In this document: one piece after another, positions 36,001 through 49,800 of the stretch
Layout: the number at the start of each line of letters is the position of its first letter
How positions within the stretch are numbered: position 1 is the first letter of the stretch
Notes under the pieces: model-generated
What the model was told of the DNA's origin: nothing
The model's database searches: none
Seen by the model: the letters and a program-made list of their open reading frames with translations, nothing else
Source of the DNA: Branchiostoma lanceolatum
Taxonomy: Eukaryota > Chordata > Leptocardii > Amphioxiformes > Branchiostomatidae
Direction of reading: 5' to 3'
DNA: 64,000 bases
Assembly (NCBI RefSeq): GCF_035083965.1
Contig: NC_089724.1
Span: 18,432,974-18,496,973, forward strand
Program-made: the position numbers and the translations under genes

Positions 36001-39000
36001 AATTCAGGACATTTGAAGACATGTTTTAGGTCTTGAACTTAGTATGTTTTGATGCAGTTTCAATTGTGAAAATTCCTCTCGACATGTATGTATAGATAAA
36101 TTATGTATAGTCAAAGACATTGAAATGTTCCCTGTGACCATTTCCCTGCAGGAGGACTTTCCCAAGAGGTTCCCCTTCTCTGGGTCTGTACCTCAGGTGT
36201 ACAAACAGATTAAGGAGTTTGCCTATGCCTGTATCAAGTTCTCAGAAGATCTGAACTTAAGGTTAGTATGTCTGTATGTTGCCTTATATGAGTAAGATGT
36301 TATTTTTATCATGTTATTTGACTGAATTGCTCAGATATTGTCATCTTGACAGCAGTGTAGCTTTTCCATCAGCTGTCTGTGACTTGTCCCAAGTGTCTTG
36401 GTCCTGGTCCTGATTGGTTCTTTATATCTGTTTCGCCGGTAGGCTATTGGTGAGGGCTGTCTTTGGTACTGATTGTGGTGGGGATCATTCCCCGGTTCTG
36501 TATAGCATCATACCTGTCCTTAGTGCTGATTAACCATCTGTGGATCACCCCCTGGTTCTGACTAGCATCATACCTGTCCTTAGTGCTGATTAGCCATCTG
36601 GATCACCCCCTGGTTCTGACTAGCTGCATAGCTGGCCTTGGCGCTGATTAGCCATCTGTGGATCGTTCCCTGGTTCTGACTAGCTGCATAGCTGTCCTTG
36701 GTGTTGATTAGCAATCTGCGGATCGTTCCCTGGTTCTGATAGGTTGTATAGGTGTCCTTAGTGCTGATTAGTTACCCGTGGATCAGTCCCTTCTTCTGAT
36801 TGGCTGCATAGCTGTCCTTGGTGCTGATTAGCCATCTGTGGATCATTCCCCATTTGTTTGGTTGCATAGCTGTCCTTAGTGCTGATTAGCCATCTGGATC
36901 ACCCCCTGGTTCTGACTAGCTGCATAGCTGTCCTTGGTGTTGATTAGCCATCTGCGGATCGTTCCCTGGTTCTGATTGGTTGCATAGCTGTCCTTGGTGC
37001 TGAATGGCTGTTGATTGTTGTAGCTAGCTGTTTGCCCATTAGTATTGCTATCTCTAATGATGCTTAGCTACTGGAAAGAAATCCCCCAGATTGGATTTTG
37101 ATTGGATGTCTGTCCATGATGCAGCCTGATCGATTTCTACAGTAATGTTAGCTTGTGCTTGATTCTGTGCCACATTGTTGTAGTCACACAGAGATCGATG
37201 ACATGGTGAGGAAGTCCACCAACCTGCTGCTAACCAGGACTCTGAGTGGCTGCCTCACCTCACACATCAAGAAACAGACATTGGGGATGGCAGAGGTATG
37301 GGTCTGTTCTATTTACAAGATACAAGCTTTGTTTTAAACCTCATGTAAACAGATTATTTATGAGGTCTCCTAACATTGGAAAAAATGTGAAGCTACCTAT
37401 AAAGCAACTCAAGAGGCATTGGATTGTTCTTTTTCTGATGACATTACAGTGTATGAAAAAATAGAGAATGCAGCTGTTTCAAGCAAGGTCTATTTCACAG
37501 AGTAACGTTGGTTGGGGAAGTTTTTGTTACCAACTGAATTTTTCGAAATACTCGTACAAGTTTCCTGCAAAGTATTCCTGACCATTCATTTTTTTTTTAT
37601 AACTGACCAGCTCAACTGAGGATTGATGTTTTGTTTGTGTGTTTGTGTGTGTTCCCAGCTGGTTCAGATCTCCATCAACACGACCCACCTGGAGACGGCC
37701 TGTGTGTACCTGGAGGACTTCATCTCCAACATGACAGGTGCAGTCGGGGACAGTGTGCACACAGCCAGGCTGCAGGGAACCAATACATTCAAGGTCAGCA
37801 AGCCTTAGGAATTAGTGAGCTAATAATTAAGATATGGTAAATCTTGAAATGTCTGCGCTGGTTCGGTTTTGCTGTAACCTCATCATTGCAAAATCATGGC
37901 ACTGCAAATATGTGTTTTCATTGTATTACTTCAGAATTGTTATAACTGAAAACTTAAAACACCACCAAAGCCTTTCCCCTCTTATCTTAAAATTTAGTCC
38001 CCGAATTCACAGTAGTCCTACAGATAGATTTTTAAGGCAGCTATTAGATTATATTCCCTTCAACCATTCATCATGTTCAAAAGTTTGAGTGGTCCCAAAA
38101 CCTGTGAAGAAAGCATTGTGGTTTACCCGGTACACTGTACAGAATCATACCCTTTTTTCACATTCTTTTCTCTTTATTTTTACAGGACACAAGACAAGAA
38201 GCTGAGAGTCAGATTTACACAAAACTCAACACCAAGATTGACGAATTCCTGGATCTAGGTCTGTGACTTGAGTTATCTTCAGCTGTCTTGCAACAATTTG
38301 AATGATGTAGAACAGAACTAGAATTGCACTTCTTAGGTTGTAAACTAATGGTATTTTGTATGCCAAACTTAATTTCAGGGCAATGGTTTCCAGGATTGTC
38401 TACTGCTCTGATGGTGTAATATTCTTTCGAATAAAATATATGCATAAGGTGTTGAATTTATCATAAAAAAGTATATACATGTATCATATATTTCATATCC
38501 TGTTGGTGCGAAAAGAAGACACCTCAGACTCCATGTTAACGTGATTAAAGTTGTCTTCCCATCATTTTTGGGCTGCTATTTTTATTAAACATTACGATAT
38601 GCAAAGTAGAATTATTCATGTAATCATACCCGCAACAAACAATTACTTAACAGAACTCTCTCCTGCTTTAAACTGTTTCCATCCCACTCTTTGTTTTGGA
38701 GCTCATGCTATTGATTTTCATTGTTACAGCCATCATTTTATTATTATCTTAGCTTATGAAAATCCATTTTCATCCATGTCATGTCATGAAGTACAGATTT
38801 TGTGGATGGATGGTGTGAAACTTGTTTCCTCCCAGTAAGCAAATTTCCGTTTGATGTCTAAGTGAGAAATGTTCTCTGCCCTGCAGCCTGCTACAACTGG
38901 ACCCTACAAGAGCCCCGTGGTCATGCCAGCGGCTATCTGATGGACCTGATCGCCTTCCTGCAGAGCACATTTGCCGTCTTCACCAACCTTCCTGTAGGTA

Positions 39001-41185
39001 TCACTGAAGACCACAACTGATACATAACTCTTCTGACTTTGATACAATCAGTTTTCATCCACCTGTACTTTTTTTTACACCAGACACTCTACTCATTGTA
39101 GGCCACATGTGTTTATGAAAAATGCCTTCATTATATATAGTGACATGTATTACTTGGCATTTTTCTGCAGATTGTCATTTCAATACTAATCAATCTTGAT
39201 CTTACTTCCACACCTTGACAAACCTGTTGTATGAATACCTTGTCATAATGTCCATCTTTGTACACATCACAACGATCTGAATGTGAAAAGGAGATGTTGT
39301 GTTGTCTGCAGGGTAAAGTGGCTCAGACGGCGTGCATGTCCGCCTGTAAACACCTGGCTTCCTCCCTCATGACCTTCTTATTGGACAACGAGGTCAGGCA
39401 GGTCAGCATGGGCGCGCTGCAGCAGTTCAACCTCGATGTCATCCAGTGTGAACGTGAGTCATTTCATTCAGCTCCAACCTAAAGAGGGGGATGAGGGCAA
39501 AAGCCATTGTATTGTGCAATGACTGAATATCACAAAAGATGTAAAACCTGTGACACATTCTTCGGTCAACTGCTCCAAAGATGATCGGGTATGTGCGCCT
39601 GAAGCAGTTTGATTTTTTATTTCACTGTAATGCAAAACTCAGCAATTTAAAGGTTGTTCACAGGGATAATCCGCCATCCTTTACAGTACATTCAGGTGAA
39701 ATCAAAAAGACTGAGTCAGATTAAAACACTCATCAAGTAGAGATATGTTAAAATACTGTTGCATAGATACAGACTTTTTGCTATCATTGTACATAGGTGT
39801 GATCTGGGGTACTGAAGCTTATGACTGTTCATAGATCATGATCATTTCAAATCATCCTTTTTGTCACTGCAGAGTTTGTGGACTCAGAGCCAGTGCCAGG
39901 TTTTAAGGACGGTGCTTTACAGATGACCTTTGTTGAACTCAGACAGGTAAATCAGCTGGTTGTACCAAATGTTTTCAGCTTTGTCAGTAGTAAAATCATC
40001 TTTCTATAATTTGAAGACAAGCCTTGCTGACAGTTAAGCCTATCAAATTGGTACTAGTATCATGTTTTCCTTCTGAATTAAATGAAGAAATAAATCAACC
40101 TAAGAACAACCTTAGTACAGCCCAAAATGCAAGCTATTTTCTTTGGTATGCAGATGAGTGCCATCTGCTAAATGTAATGTTTGCAAAGAGCATTCAAAAT
40201 TAACAATGGGTATCATGTCGATACATCTAGAGTAAATATGAGTGTTGGAACATCAGCCTCATTTGTGCAGAACTTAAATGTACTGCTAGGTGCCATGCAA
40301 ATAATGAGCTAACTCACATGGAGTCATTCTTTTTTTGTGTACACCAGCTGTTAGACTTGTTCATGGCATGGGACTGGTCACTGTACCTGTCAGACTATGG
40401 CCAGGAGAGGAACAAATATGTCAGAGTGCACCCTTCCACAGCCATCACCATTCTAGAGAAGTAAGTTTGTTTATTCAGATCTCCATTTGTGAATTAAATC
40501 ACTTCTCATCCTATACCAACTGAAATGCACAGCAAAATATACAACACAAATTAAATAAGGCAAACTCAAAATCAGAGTGGCGGGGGCCAGAGGCCAAATG
40601 ATGCAAATCAAAACATAATTTTCTAATTACTGTGATGAAATAAGTAAGTAAGTAAGTAGACAGTAAGTGCCTGTTAGATGCTGAAACATAATATTATTAT
40701 TAAGTAGACTAAGTGTCATTCTGGGGCAAGAGAAAAACAGAACATTTCAACCATAGTTGCCAACACATGGAATGATGCACTACTGTTGAACAAGACTTTT
40801 GACTTCTCAGGCATGTCTATTCCAAAAATATATTTTTCATTGAAAGGGACTATCTTTTGGGCAACTATCTGCAAAGTTTTGGTAACTGTTTAGTTGTTTG
40901 TAAAACTCTGTGCTTTCACATGTTTTTGTAAGAGGTTATGCGTCAATGTTTTTACCTTCAATTCAGTAAATGAAAAAGTACATGATATTCATGATATGTA
41001 GCGATTTGCATTTACCCAAGACTTAAAATTCTCTCCTTTTGCATGACAGAATGAGAGAAGCTGACAAGAAGAAGAATCTGTTTTCACTGAAGAAGAACGA
41101 GAGAGACAGAAGGAAGCTGCTAGATGCCGTCCTGAAACAGCTGCGACAACTTGTGAATGGAGGCAGCAACCGAATACAGGAGTAG
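27045..41185 (+). CDS. EXOC6: Exocyst complex component 6 (Sec15), 815 aa, 23 coding exons
   Basis: Exons: 27045-27160, 30776-30941, 31216-31263, 31693-31829, 32124-32186, 32668-32809, 33263-33439, 33739-33807, 34034-34117, 34628-34674, 34939-35059, 35190-35261, 35499-35596, 35734-35839, 36152-36261, 37184-37295, 37659-37793, 38186-38258, 38887-38993, 39312-39453, 39873-39946, 40348-40460, 41050-41185. All phases join; the total is 816 codons with the stop (human EXOC6 is 804, EXOC6B 811 residues). Diagnostic blocks are CNHHYQGFIDSITELLKVR, MSDLKDFLESIRKHS, DFSPVYRCMHIYSVL, NYYRKQRKKQAR-like, ELWDMALSKIIAVLR, STNLLLTRTLSGCL, GKVAQTACMSACKHL and QQFNLDVIQCE. Known role: Sec15 is an exocyst subunit that binds Rab11/Sec4-type GTPases and tethers secretory vesicles to the plasma membrane. 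Residues about 265-283 form an Asp/Glu run before the conserved core. Exon 7 ends at a GC donor. It is the single EXOC6/6B-type gene seen here. Confidence 0.95.
27161..30775 (+). other. EXOC6 intron 1
   Basis: A 3.6 kb intron between exon 1b and the shared exon 2. No conserved coding exon was recognised. The sequence is AT-rich with a GC-richer patch near 29220-29310. Confidence 0.7.
33263..33441 (+). other. EXOC6: EXOC6 exon 7 with acidic run and GC donor
   Basis: The exon starts after an unusual ttcaag acceptor and encodes HALKQKDLDRV-like sequence, then Lys-rich, then an Asp/Glu tract. It ends GATGAG followed by gcaagt at 33440, the consensus for a U2-type GC-AG intron. The next exon begins GAGAGG in the same phase. 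No GT donor in the vicinity preserves both frame and homology. Confidence 0.8.
36400..37012 (+). repeat. Intronic minisatellite, ~60-bp unit, in EXOC6 intron 15
   Basis: About ten imperfect tandem copies of a unit containing CTGATTAGCCATCTGTGGAT, CCCTGGTTCTGA and GCATAGCTGTCCTTGGTG occupy most of the 36262-37183 intron. Units vary in the GGATCACCCC versus GGATCGTTCC segment. Confidence 0.9.
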
Positions 41186-43824
41186 TCATGACATTGTATG
41201 ATATGAAGGCACAGGGTGGGGAGGGAGGTGGAGATACTCTTAGTTCAAAGAGGTAAAAAGTAGCTTCTCATTGAAATTTAGACAAAGGGGTGAAAAACAA
41301 TTGGGTCCATAGGATTGCTTGAAAAGCTAATAATTCTTGAATTGTACATATTGTAGTGCCTCAATTATGCGTTTTCAGAAGAGAGATTGCTGAAGAGAAT
41401 GTTTCGCGAAAGGGTTTTCATTTTGGTGCAAACTAATGGTATCATTTATTGCTTCATGTAGCGTTAGACCTGGGACAGCATACTCACAATTACAAAGACT
41501 AAGGAAAAGGGGCTGTATGCCTATATCTAAAGAAGGTGGCAAGGGTTGAATGTAAAGGGAAGAACACACTTTCCATACTGACCTGTCCCACTGTCAGTAC
41601 TCTCTAGAAGCTCTCGAGCATGACCTGCCAATGACAAAGCCGTACAAAGTGCATTTGTACTTTAAGGTCTGAGGTCTGGTTGTTTTTGAAGACATTTTAA
41701 CTGTATTTGCTTATCCTAGCTGCAACTCTAACCAAAAGCAAGGGTGACCCTCTTGTATTCTTTGCATGCAGTTTGCTTACAGCCATTTGCAGACAATGAG
41801 AACTTGCTTGGGACATGCAAACAGTCTGCAGGTATGTGAATGAAATCTAGATTTAAAAGGAATAATAGCCAATAGAAGTAATGGGACATGTGCAAAGGAT
41901 TAGAGATGTTCAAGAGACATAGAAATGTATGGTGCAACAAGGGATGGAAAAGGCATGGATTGCAGTGAAAATTCTGTTTGACCATCCTGTGCGAAGGCTT
42001 TGATTTGATTAAGTAGTGTTTTTGCTGAGCCTGCGAAATCTTTATGCCCGTGTTAGTTCAAAATTAATGGGCAAAAAAGAAAGATAGTTCAGAATGGTAG
42101 GCTGAAAGGTAATGCATATGGTTCCAGCTAGATGCAGGGCACAAGCAATGTGAAAGATAGGTATTAATTAAATTGTCCGAGCCAATTTAAAGGTGTCTAG
42201 TAGATGTACAGAGTAGTTGTAAGGTTACCCATGATGTGACAATTTTATATATTAAGCCAATATATATAAGCCATGTTCAAATCCACTGTCTATGCACATC
42301 TTGTAGCTTGCCAATCATGATACTGCTGCAGTCACAAATGCATGTTCATCCAGCAAGATACTTTTTAATCTAAAATTTAGATGATCATGATAGCCAGTTG
42401 CAAAATTGGGCCAAGCATATTTTATTATACGAAATGACAAAAAATTACATTGTATAAACACTCAGAAGGCTATGCTTGTGTGGGCTGAAATTGTACCGTG
42501 TACAATGCTACTAGTTGAGATACATTGTGAATGTTTTATTGTCATAGACTTTTGAATGCACAAGACACTCACATATATCACTAGACACAAGACACTATAA
42601 TCATCAGTTTATATATTTAGCAAGATATGTACATGTATGCTGTCATCAAATAGCAGACATTTAACAGTGAAAGTTGCAAATCCAACTTTTTGTTGTCAGT
42701 TTGATTTTTTTTCTATTTCAGCATAGTGTCCTTGATAACAATAGTTTATGTAACCTATGAAAATTAGGATTGTTTGTATACACTCAATCAATTATAATGT
42801 ATTGGGCAACTGTTAGGATCATGTTAGCATTCACTGTGAATTAGTTGTGAGAATGTTTCAATCAAATGAATTCTCAGTGCAAGTACATACCTATGTGGTA
42901 AAAGTATGGCAAAGTTAGCAATTGTTTTATGGTAGCTATTTTTTATGCCTCTTCAAAGTCCTTGCTACAGCTACTATGCAAAGACTTCTGTTAAGATTTC
43001 ATTATGAGTCCTCCTTATTTTCCCTGTACTATGTTCTTATCCAGGGGAACTGGTATTGGCTCTATGTGTAAGATTCTATTCAAAATTGCTTGTTGGCAGC
43101 TGCTGGCATCTCTATTCTGAAGTCACTAAAAATTGTTATAAAATGTGACCATAGTGCAATCAACAGTTACTGTAGGGTAAAAAAAATAGGAGAAAAATGC
43201 AGCTGTCTTCACTATTTGATAAGCACTACATGTACTTGTCTTTTCATCCTTGATTTTTTTCATCAGACAATATGCCTAGAGTACTTCCTGTTAAAAACCA
43301 TTCTTCAGTTCCACATCCATGACACACAAGTCCTGTTTGAAAATTGCAGGAACATGGAGACGTAAGTTTCTAGGCATGTTTTATCAGAACAAATGTCCTA
43401 TGATGGCTGTAGCATCTGTTACTAGGCTAATGACAATGGACATGATTCTGTCTATGCCACACTGATTAGAAGTGAAGATGGGGAAATACTCAGACTGTTT
43501 TCTTCAAGTGTGAGGAGAGAAATTGCATATATGTTGCAGGACTGAATGCAGCTGCAGGACATTTCAACGCCTGCAGATGCAGAATCCAGTGGATGATGAT
43601 GATGATAATTTGAATGATATGATGCAAGTTTAGCATATAGATTTTGAATGTGCCAGGGAGATAGGGGTCAACCTTTGTGAATTAATATTATTGCATGCTC
43701 TGATATGGATTGGAAATAATAACCATCCATCCTAACATAACACTGTATGCACATAAGATATTAATGAGGATGCACCATGGGGTGGAGTTCCAGACATGTC
43801 ACAATCATCTATCTTTTCAACATG
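41186..43824 (+). other. EXOC6 3' UTR and downstream intergenic sequence
   Basis: Nothing coding is recognised after the EXOC6 stop. The tract is AT-rich; no unambiguous AATAAA was fixed as the poly(A) signal. Confidence 0.4.
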
Positions 43825-44079
43825 TAGCCTGGTCACCCCTCGGCAAAGCCTTTTTGATTCCGGAAGGCTGTGCCGAGGGGGTCAGGCCTGCTTGAGAAGG
43901 GTAACCCTGCCCTGTCTGTTAAACATGTGCCTGTTTCTGTCAGTCTTTTTAGTGGGTCTTTCGCCGCCCAGGGAGTGAACTAATTGATATCAAGCCAGTA
44001 ACCCACCCCAGTGCATGCTAATCTGTCTCACTCCCAGCACCATAGAGATACCAGGGAGCTCCTGAAGGTTACCAGGCTA
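43825..44079. mobile_element. Hairpin MITE, TAGCCTG family (copy F), nested hairpin
   Basis: The left end TAGCCTGGTCACCCCTCGG pairs with two right partners. One is a close partner at 43872-43889 (TGCCGAGG..CAGGCCT), giving a 65-bp hairpin. The other is a distant terminus ACCAGGCTA at 44071-44079, giving a 255-bp element. The distant end also obeys the family terminus, so the short hairpin may be an internal part. No TSD is clear. Confidence 0.6.
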
Positions 44080-44660
44080 CTTAACATGGGACATTAAGAG
44101 ACTCCCCAGAGTTGATATGAAAGATTTTGTAATGACCGCCTCCCATCTGGCTTATACTGCCATGTTCGTTACCTCAGCAAGGAAAACTATATTTACTTGT
44201 CCCAATTACTTTTGATGAGTTTTGCTTTTTAGTATTTTTTTCCTTGTTGAACAAAGAATGGTACTTCTCTCCTTGGTGACATTGTACAGTGTAACAAACT
44301 GTACTGTATTGCAGGGTGTACCATTTGCTAGGCTACATCACAATGTGCTTTGTAGGATCTCATGTGGTGTACATGGAGAGGAAACAATATCTCTCTTTAC
44401 AAGTAACACACTAAGAATTTTGTCATTACACTTGTAGTGGGATGATTAAATTTTCAACATGTTTCTTTGTCATTTGTGTTAACTTGGTGGATGATAAACG
44501 TGTGCATGCACATACTGCTCTTCATCATAAGTCTAGGCTCTGATCATTATCTCGGCCATTGTAGGCTATCTTATTACATTTCCCTTAGACCAATTGTAGT
44601 AAGGGAGAGTAAGCCGATAGTCATGCTGCACTCTGGGAATAGGATAATCTGTCATTACAC

Positions 44661-45068
44661 TCAGTTGCAAGGTGGTCTTGTAGTAAGAGTTGTTGACATG
44701 TAATCTAAAGGTTCACAGGTTGAATCCCTAGTAAGCCCCAGTGTTGTGCCCTTGGAAATGTGGCGCTTTATATACCTACGTGTATTTCCTTGTTCCATTT
44801 AGTTGAAAACGAATACTTAGCTTTGTATAGGGACGTCTTCCCGGATGGGACATAAAGCGGAGGTCCCGTGTAGAGGATAGCCACGCTATGACCACGTTAC
44901 GGATCCCACCTCACTTATCAAAAAGAGTAGCTATAGGGGTCCATCCCGGTGTTGTTGGATCAAACTATACAGACCGGTCTTGCACAACCTTCTGCTTACA
45001 GTACAAAACTGGTATGTTACACCTAGATGCAGTTTACCACTTATACAAAACAAACACACAAAACAAAA
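44661..45068 (+). repeat. tRNA-derived SINE
   Basis: A degraded tRNA-like head has a box A-like GGTGGTCTTGTAGTAAGAG at 44671-44689 and a box B-like GGTTCACAGGTTGAATCCC around 44710-44728. The body then runs CTTCCCGGATGGGACATAAA, GGAGGTCCCGTGTAGAGGAT, and the tail is A-rich (ACAAAACAAACACACAAAAC). This is the standard plan of a lancelet tRNA-SINE. Too degenerate to be a functional tRNA gene. Confidence 0.7.
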
Positions 45069-46890
45069 TTTAAGTCTCTACAAAGACCTGGAAGTGAGAT
45101 GTTTGACAAAGAAAAAAAGAATGTGCAACCTAAACTTTTTGACCAGAAAACATCACACAAAGGGAACAGGACTGCAGATTCAAACAATATTTATTCCACA
45201 TAAACACAATCAGGAGTTGCACACAGGAGCCAAGCTTTTGGCATTCTAGACCAGTTGGTCAAACACTCGACCACAATAAATAACATCATTAAATTCTTCA
45301 TTTTGCTTTGTACATATTGGTACATATACTTATGGCATCTACTGTGCATAAAATTCTCTATAATTATACAGTATTTACAGGAATAAGACATTTTTTTAAA
45401 AGTGCATTTTTTTTTACTTTGACAGCTGCCAGTATCTTGAACAAAAACAAAGTAGCTTACCCATGACACCAACAGCACCCAAGCAATGTACATGTATCTT
45501 ACTAATATGTTTAAAACTGTTTCACCATTTCAGTAAACATGCCTATATCCTACACTGATAAAGAAGCTACATGAAAATGTTTCTTAGTATGTTTTCAGCT
45601 CTGAACAAGTTGAAAGGTGCTACTCAAGAAATGTTCCATGAGCAGAAGGTGGAAGTTTTGTTATGGTCCTATAGACTGTTGTTAGTATGTTTGTGGGACA
45701 CAATCATGTATTTTACAATTTCTTACAAATATTCCTACAAAGGCATATTTTGAATAATATCTCAAAAAAATCCTAAAAAGTCTCATGACCCCAATGAGCT
45801 AGTTATTTACTGAAGGTATTGGATTTGATTTTTTGGGGGGTATTACTAACAAGTACTCAGATATTGTGCTGAACCAGTCCAATAATCTTATGCTTACTTT
45901 AATCACTGCGAAAACATAAAAGTCTTTGGTGCAATTCTCAGCTTTTTTTGTCCTAACCAAAAGATGCTAGTCACAGACTTTTGCATCATCATACTGACGT
46001 CTACATGTATTTAACCTTCAGTACCCCAAGTTCCCAGTGTAGCAGTACAAAATTGTTTGTAACTACAGTAGAAAAGAGTGCCAAATGTTAAGTTGTGGCT
46101 GGAGACAAACTAATCCTTGTGCATTCTGACAATGTTTAAGACAAATATCCTCCACTCTGCTATGCAAGAAGCACCGAATGATCTCTATGTGATAACTAAC
46201 TTATCAACAAAACACACTTGAGTCATGTCATTTTTTTTTCAGATATTGAAGGGTGAAATTTTGTTTGAATGTAATCTTTTGTTAAAGATTGCAACTTTGG
46301 TTAGGAGGTCATTTTTGTCTGATTTTCACTCACTTGGGCTGGGGTTCCCATCCAAGTATTTCTATTCTTACAGAATTTTTTTTCTGTACAGGAAAGTGAG
46401 AAACGTGATTTGGGAAACCAACTGCACCTGGAAAACATTTGGCAACAACAAAACTCCATGGAAAAAAATCTATAAATCTTGATAACATTAAAAGGCATTG
46501 AATCCGTCTGGAAAATTCTATTAAACATCACTCCACAACATCTAGTATGGGCTACCAGCAACAGTTAAAATAATACATGTTTAAGTTTTAAAACAGATTG
46601 GATGAAATTAATTTCTAACACAATGTGCAAAATTCTTTCTTTTGTTGAACTGGAAATAATATACTTGAAACGACATCATGATGTGACAGTGAAGAGAAGT
46701 ATTTGACAAGTACAGTTGAGGAGTTTCCATACATGTAATCTTTTCCTTTCTCCATGGTGAAGTTTGCATGAGACTACAGACCACTGAAACTTGCTTTGAT
46801 TTTTTGCTGATATCACCACTGACAGTGCCTTTTGAACTGATCTGAAGCAAGACCCCATAGCTACTGGTTGGCCGTAAAGGTTGTTTGTCA
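45069..46890 (-). other. Probable 3' UTR of the deacetylase gene
   Basis: No coding sequence follows the deacetylase stop. A minus-strand AATAAA at 45195-45190 is a candidate poly(A) signal that would give a ~1.7 kb 3' UTR ending just short of the SINE tail. Confidence 0.4.
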
Positions 46891-49800
46891 TCAGTCATCT
46901 GGCAGGGAAGAAGGCCTGTGATCTTGCAGACATTTCCAATACTTCCGATGGGCTTGGATGGTGTTGGCAATACTTGTTTCTGAACTATGTGAATAAATGA
47001 CATGAAGAACATTTTACTTCACTAATAAATGCTAATGACAGCCTCTGCTGTAGTTTTCATTTTTCTATCTTTCAATCTCAGAGGTTTATATAAAAGAGCC
47101 TGGTAAAAACTCGCATCATTGGCATATACGGCCTAGCTGTTAGAAAAAGGACTATATTGGGAACAGGATGATCCAACAATTCACTAACAAGCAACTGTCC
47201 TTCATTACTCACATTCTAGTTGGGATCCCTGAGGCAACCGTGGGCGGGGCATCCCCCAACAGCACCCTGGAGCATGCTGCCATGCACTCTGACATCTCCT
47301 GAACATTATAGCCACCCTAGGGAATAGCACAGGTTACAGGTCAGACAGGAAGGGTCATGGCAAAGGTCAACATTCATACAACACAGGTCAAAGTTCATAG
47401 AGCAAAGGTCAACATTCATACAACACAGATGAAATTTCATAGAGCAATGGGCAACATTCATACAACATAGATCAGAGTTTATAGAGTAACGGTCAACATT
47501 CATACAACACATATACAGATCAGAGTTCATAGAGCAATGGGCAACATTCAAACAACACAGATTAGTGTTCATAGAGTATACGTACATGTCAGAGATAATA
47601 CAGGACAGTTCAAAGTTGATAAGAGCAAAGGTTAACATCCATACAACTCAGTTCAGTCACAGAGGACAGTTCAAACAAGACTGTTCAGAGTACACAAAGC
47701 AGGTCTTGAAATTATCCTTTTGAAATTTAAGTTTTGAAAGTGCTTTAAACCTAGGACGGAGACATGTCCTCAAAGGATTCCCATAGACTGTGGTACAATA
47801 AACCTTTAAGACCGTGAAACTTGCAGAGCAGCTACTAGTACTCACCTCTAATATTAGCACAAGTTTGCCCTGCGCTAGGCTTTTCAAGTGATGTGTCATG
47901 TATGCATAGCACCCAGGCGTAACATTACACCGCCCCTGGAGTGGGCAGGGAAACATTGTACATTAGTCATCACATACAAGCATCATTCCAAGGTATTCAG
48001 ATGAAATTAAAAATATGTTATATCATAAAACAAATAGTTGTAATAGCTCAAGTCAAAGCTAAGAGTAGACAAAAGGTTATTGTAACTTACGAGGGGGTCT
48101 TTTTTTGCAGCATCAAAGCCACAGGATACTAACACCAAATCTGGATTAAACTGCAAGAGAATCAGTTAAAAAAGGACATAAGCCACCACAGAACACCACC
48201 TTTCACAATTACTTGTTTTGTCAATAAGGGATGTTAATGTTCAAACAAGACTGTGGTGAAACAGTTTCTCACCTCCTGAGCAACAGGCAGAACAATTCTG
48301 TGGAATGCAGCTATGTACTCCAAGTCGCCTATGACTTCTGAACCCTGCAGCAAAAAAGTAATGGAACCAATGCCATCAGCTACAGGATGTCTAATGTAGG
48401 CACAATGCTAAAAATTAGTTTTTACTTTATTTCCGACTCAAAGACATTTGATGAGATGAACACTTCCAAAACTCTTGAATGATGGTTGCAACTGAATAAA
48501 ACGTTAACTATACAGGTCTGTTCTGTACAATATCATGATAGTGTTATACTGTTGTTAGTCAGTCGTTACCCCTAAGTCACAAATACAGTACTTTATCAAA
48601 AGTCATACAGCTGATTGTGAAAGACAAATTTCTGCATTTGGTAGTGCTAGTGTCTGAATCCCAATGATTTACCTTATTCCATGCAACATTGACATTGAAT
48701 CCCTCCCCCTTGCCCTCCCCCACGGCAGAGAAGTTGGATTCGTCCATGTAAGGGAAGTACTTCCCCTGGTCGTAACGGTGTAGCGACAGGTAAAGAACGC
48801 TGGGGTCCGAGTAGAAGGCATGCTGGGTTCCATTGCCATGGTGGATGTCCCAGTCAAGTATTAGTATTCTGTAGTGGGATAATTGAAGATATTAGTCACT
48901 ACTAGTATCAAATGCATTAACTTACATCATGCAGAGAGAAATTCTTGGTACTGTATCTTCTTTATATATGTAACAACTTATCATCTAGATTGAAGCTACA
49001 GCACTCTAAATAAATGATGACCATGCAATATATGAAGTACATGTATAACAGAATTCATTCTGTAAAGGTTTTCAAAACACAACTTGGATAAAATGGCTAT
49101 CTATAAGTATAAATACCAGTGGAAACAAGACTATTCATTTATCTATTTGGTTTCAGCAATGAGACTATACAAAAGAAATACACAAAAGAGCATTTCAATA
49201 TAAAAGACAAGGATGAATATTTCAATATTAAAGACAATGATTTAGACAAGAGAGAGTCATGTTCCTGTAAGAACATGGCCTGTCAGCTACCTCTTCACAT
49301 TTAACTCTGTCTGTGCGTATCTGGCAGCTATGGACGTGTTGTTGAAGAAACAGAAACCCACAGCCTCGTCCATTTCAGCATGGTGGCCTGGGGGTCTAGT
49401 GGAAGGGATGGAAGAAGAAACAAAAATGAAGCAAAAAATTGCACCATGTATGAATGGTTCAAGTGATCCTTGACTGAAAGATACCTTACTAATGCATGAG
49501 ACATCTTAAAAGTGCTGTGGATGACTGTTCAGCACCAAGGCTAGTATCTTGATTATTTCTGCTACTTATCGCTGACTCTGCAGACTTGACTGCCTTGTAT
49601 ATAGCAAAAAGTTGTTATCAGTTCAACGGTTCAAACATTTGACATTAAGATTTACCTTGTATCATTTTCTCCTAGTTCCTATGAATTTGATATTGTCATA
49701 CGTTTGTGGTAACTACCACTCTAATAGAGGGCTAGCATGTTCACCAGTGTAGGCCTTTACATCCATTTTAGACAAAAATCTTGAAGGAAAACAAAATAAA

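Noticed and set aside
44661-44735. tRNA gene
   Set aside because: Only box A- and box B-like words remain, the stems do not fold convincingly, and a SINE body follows.
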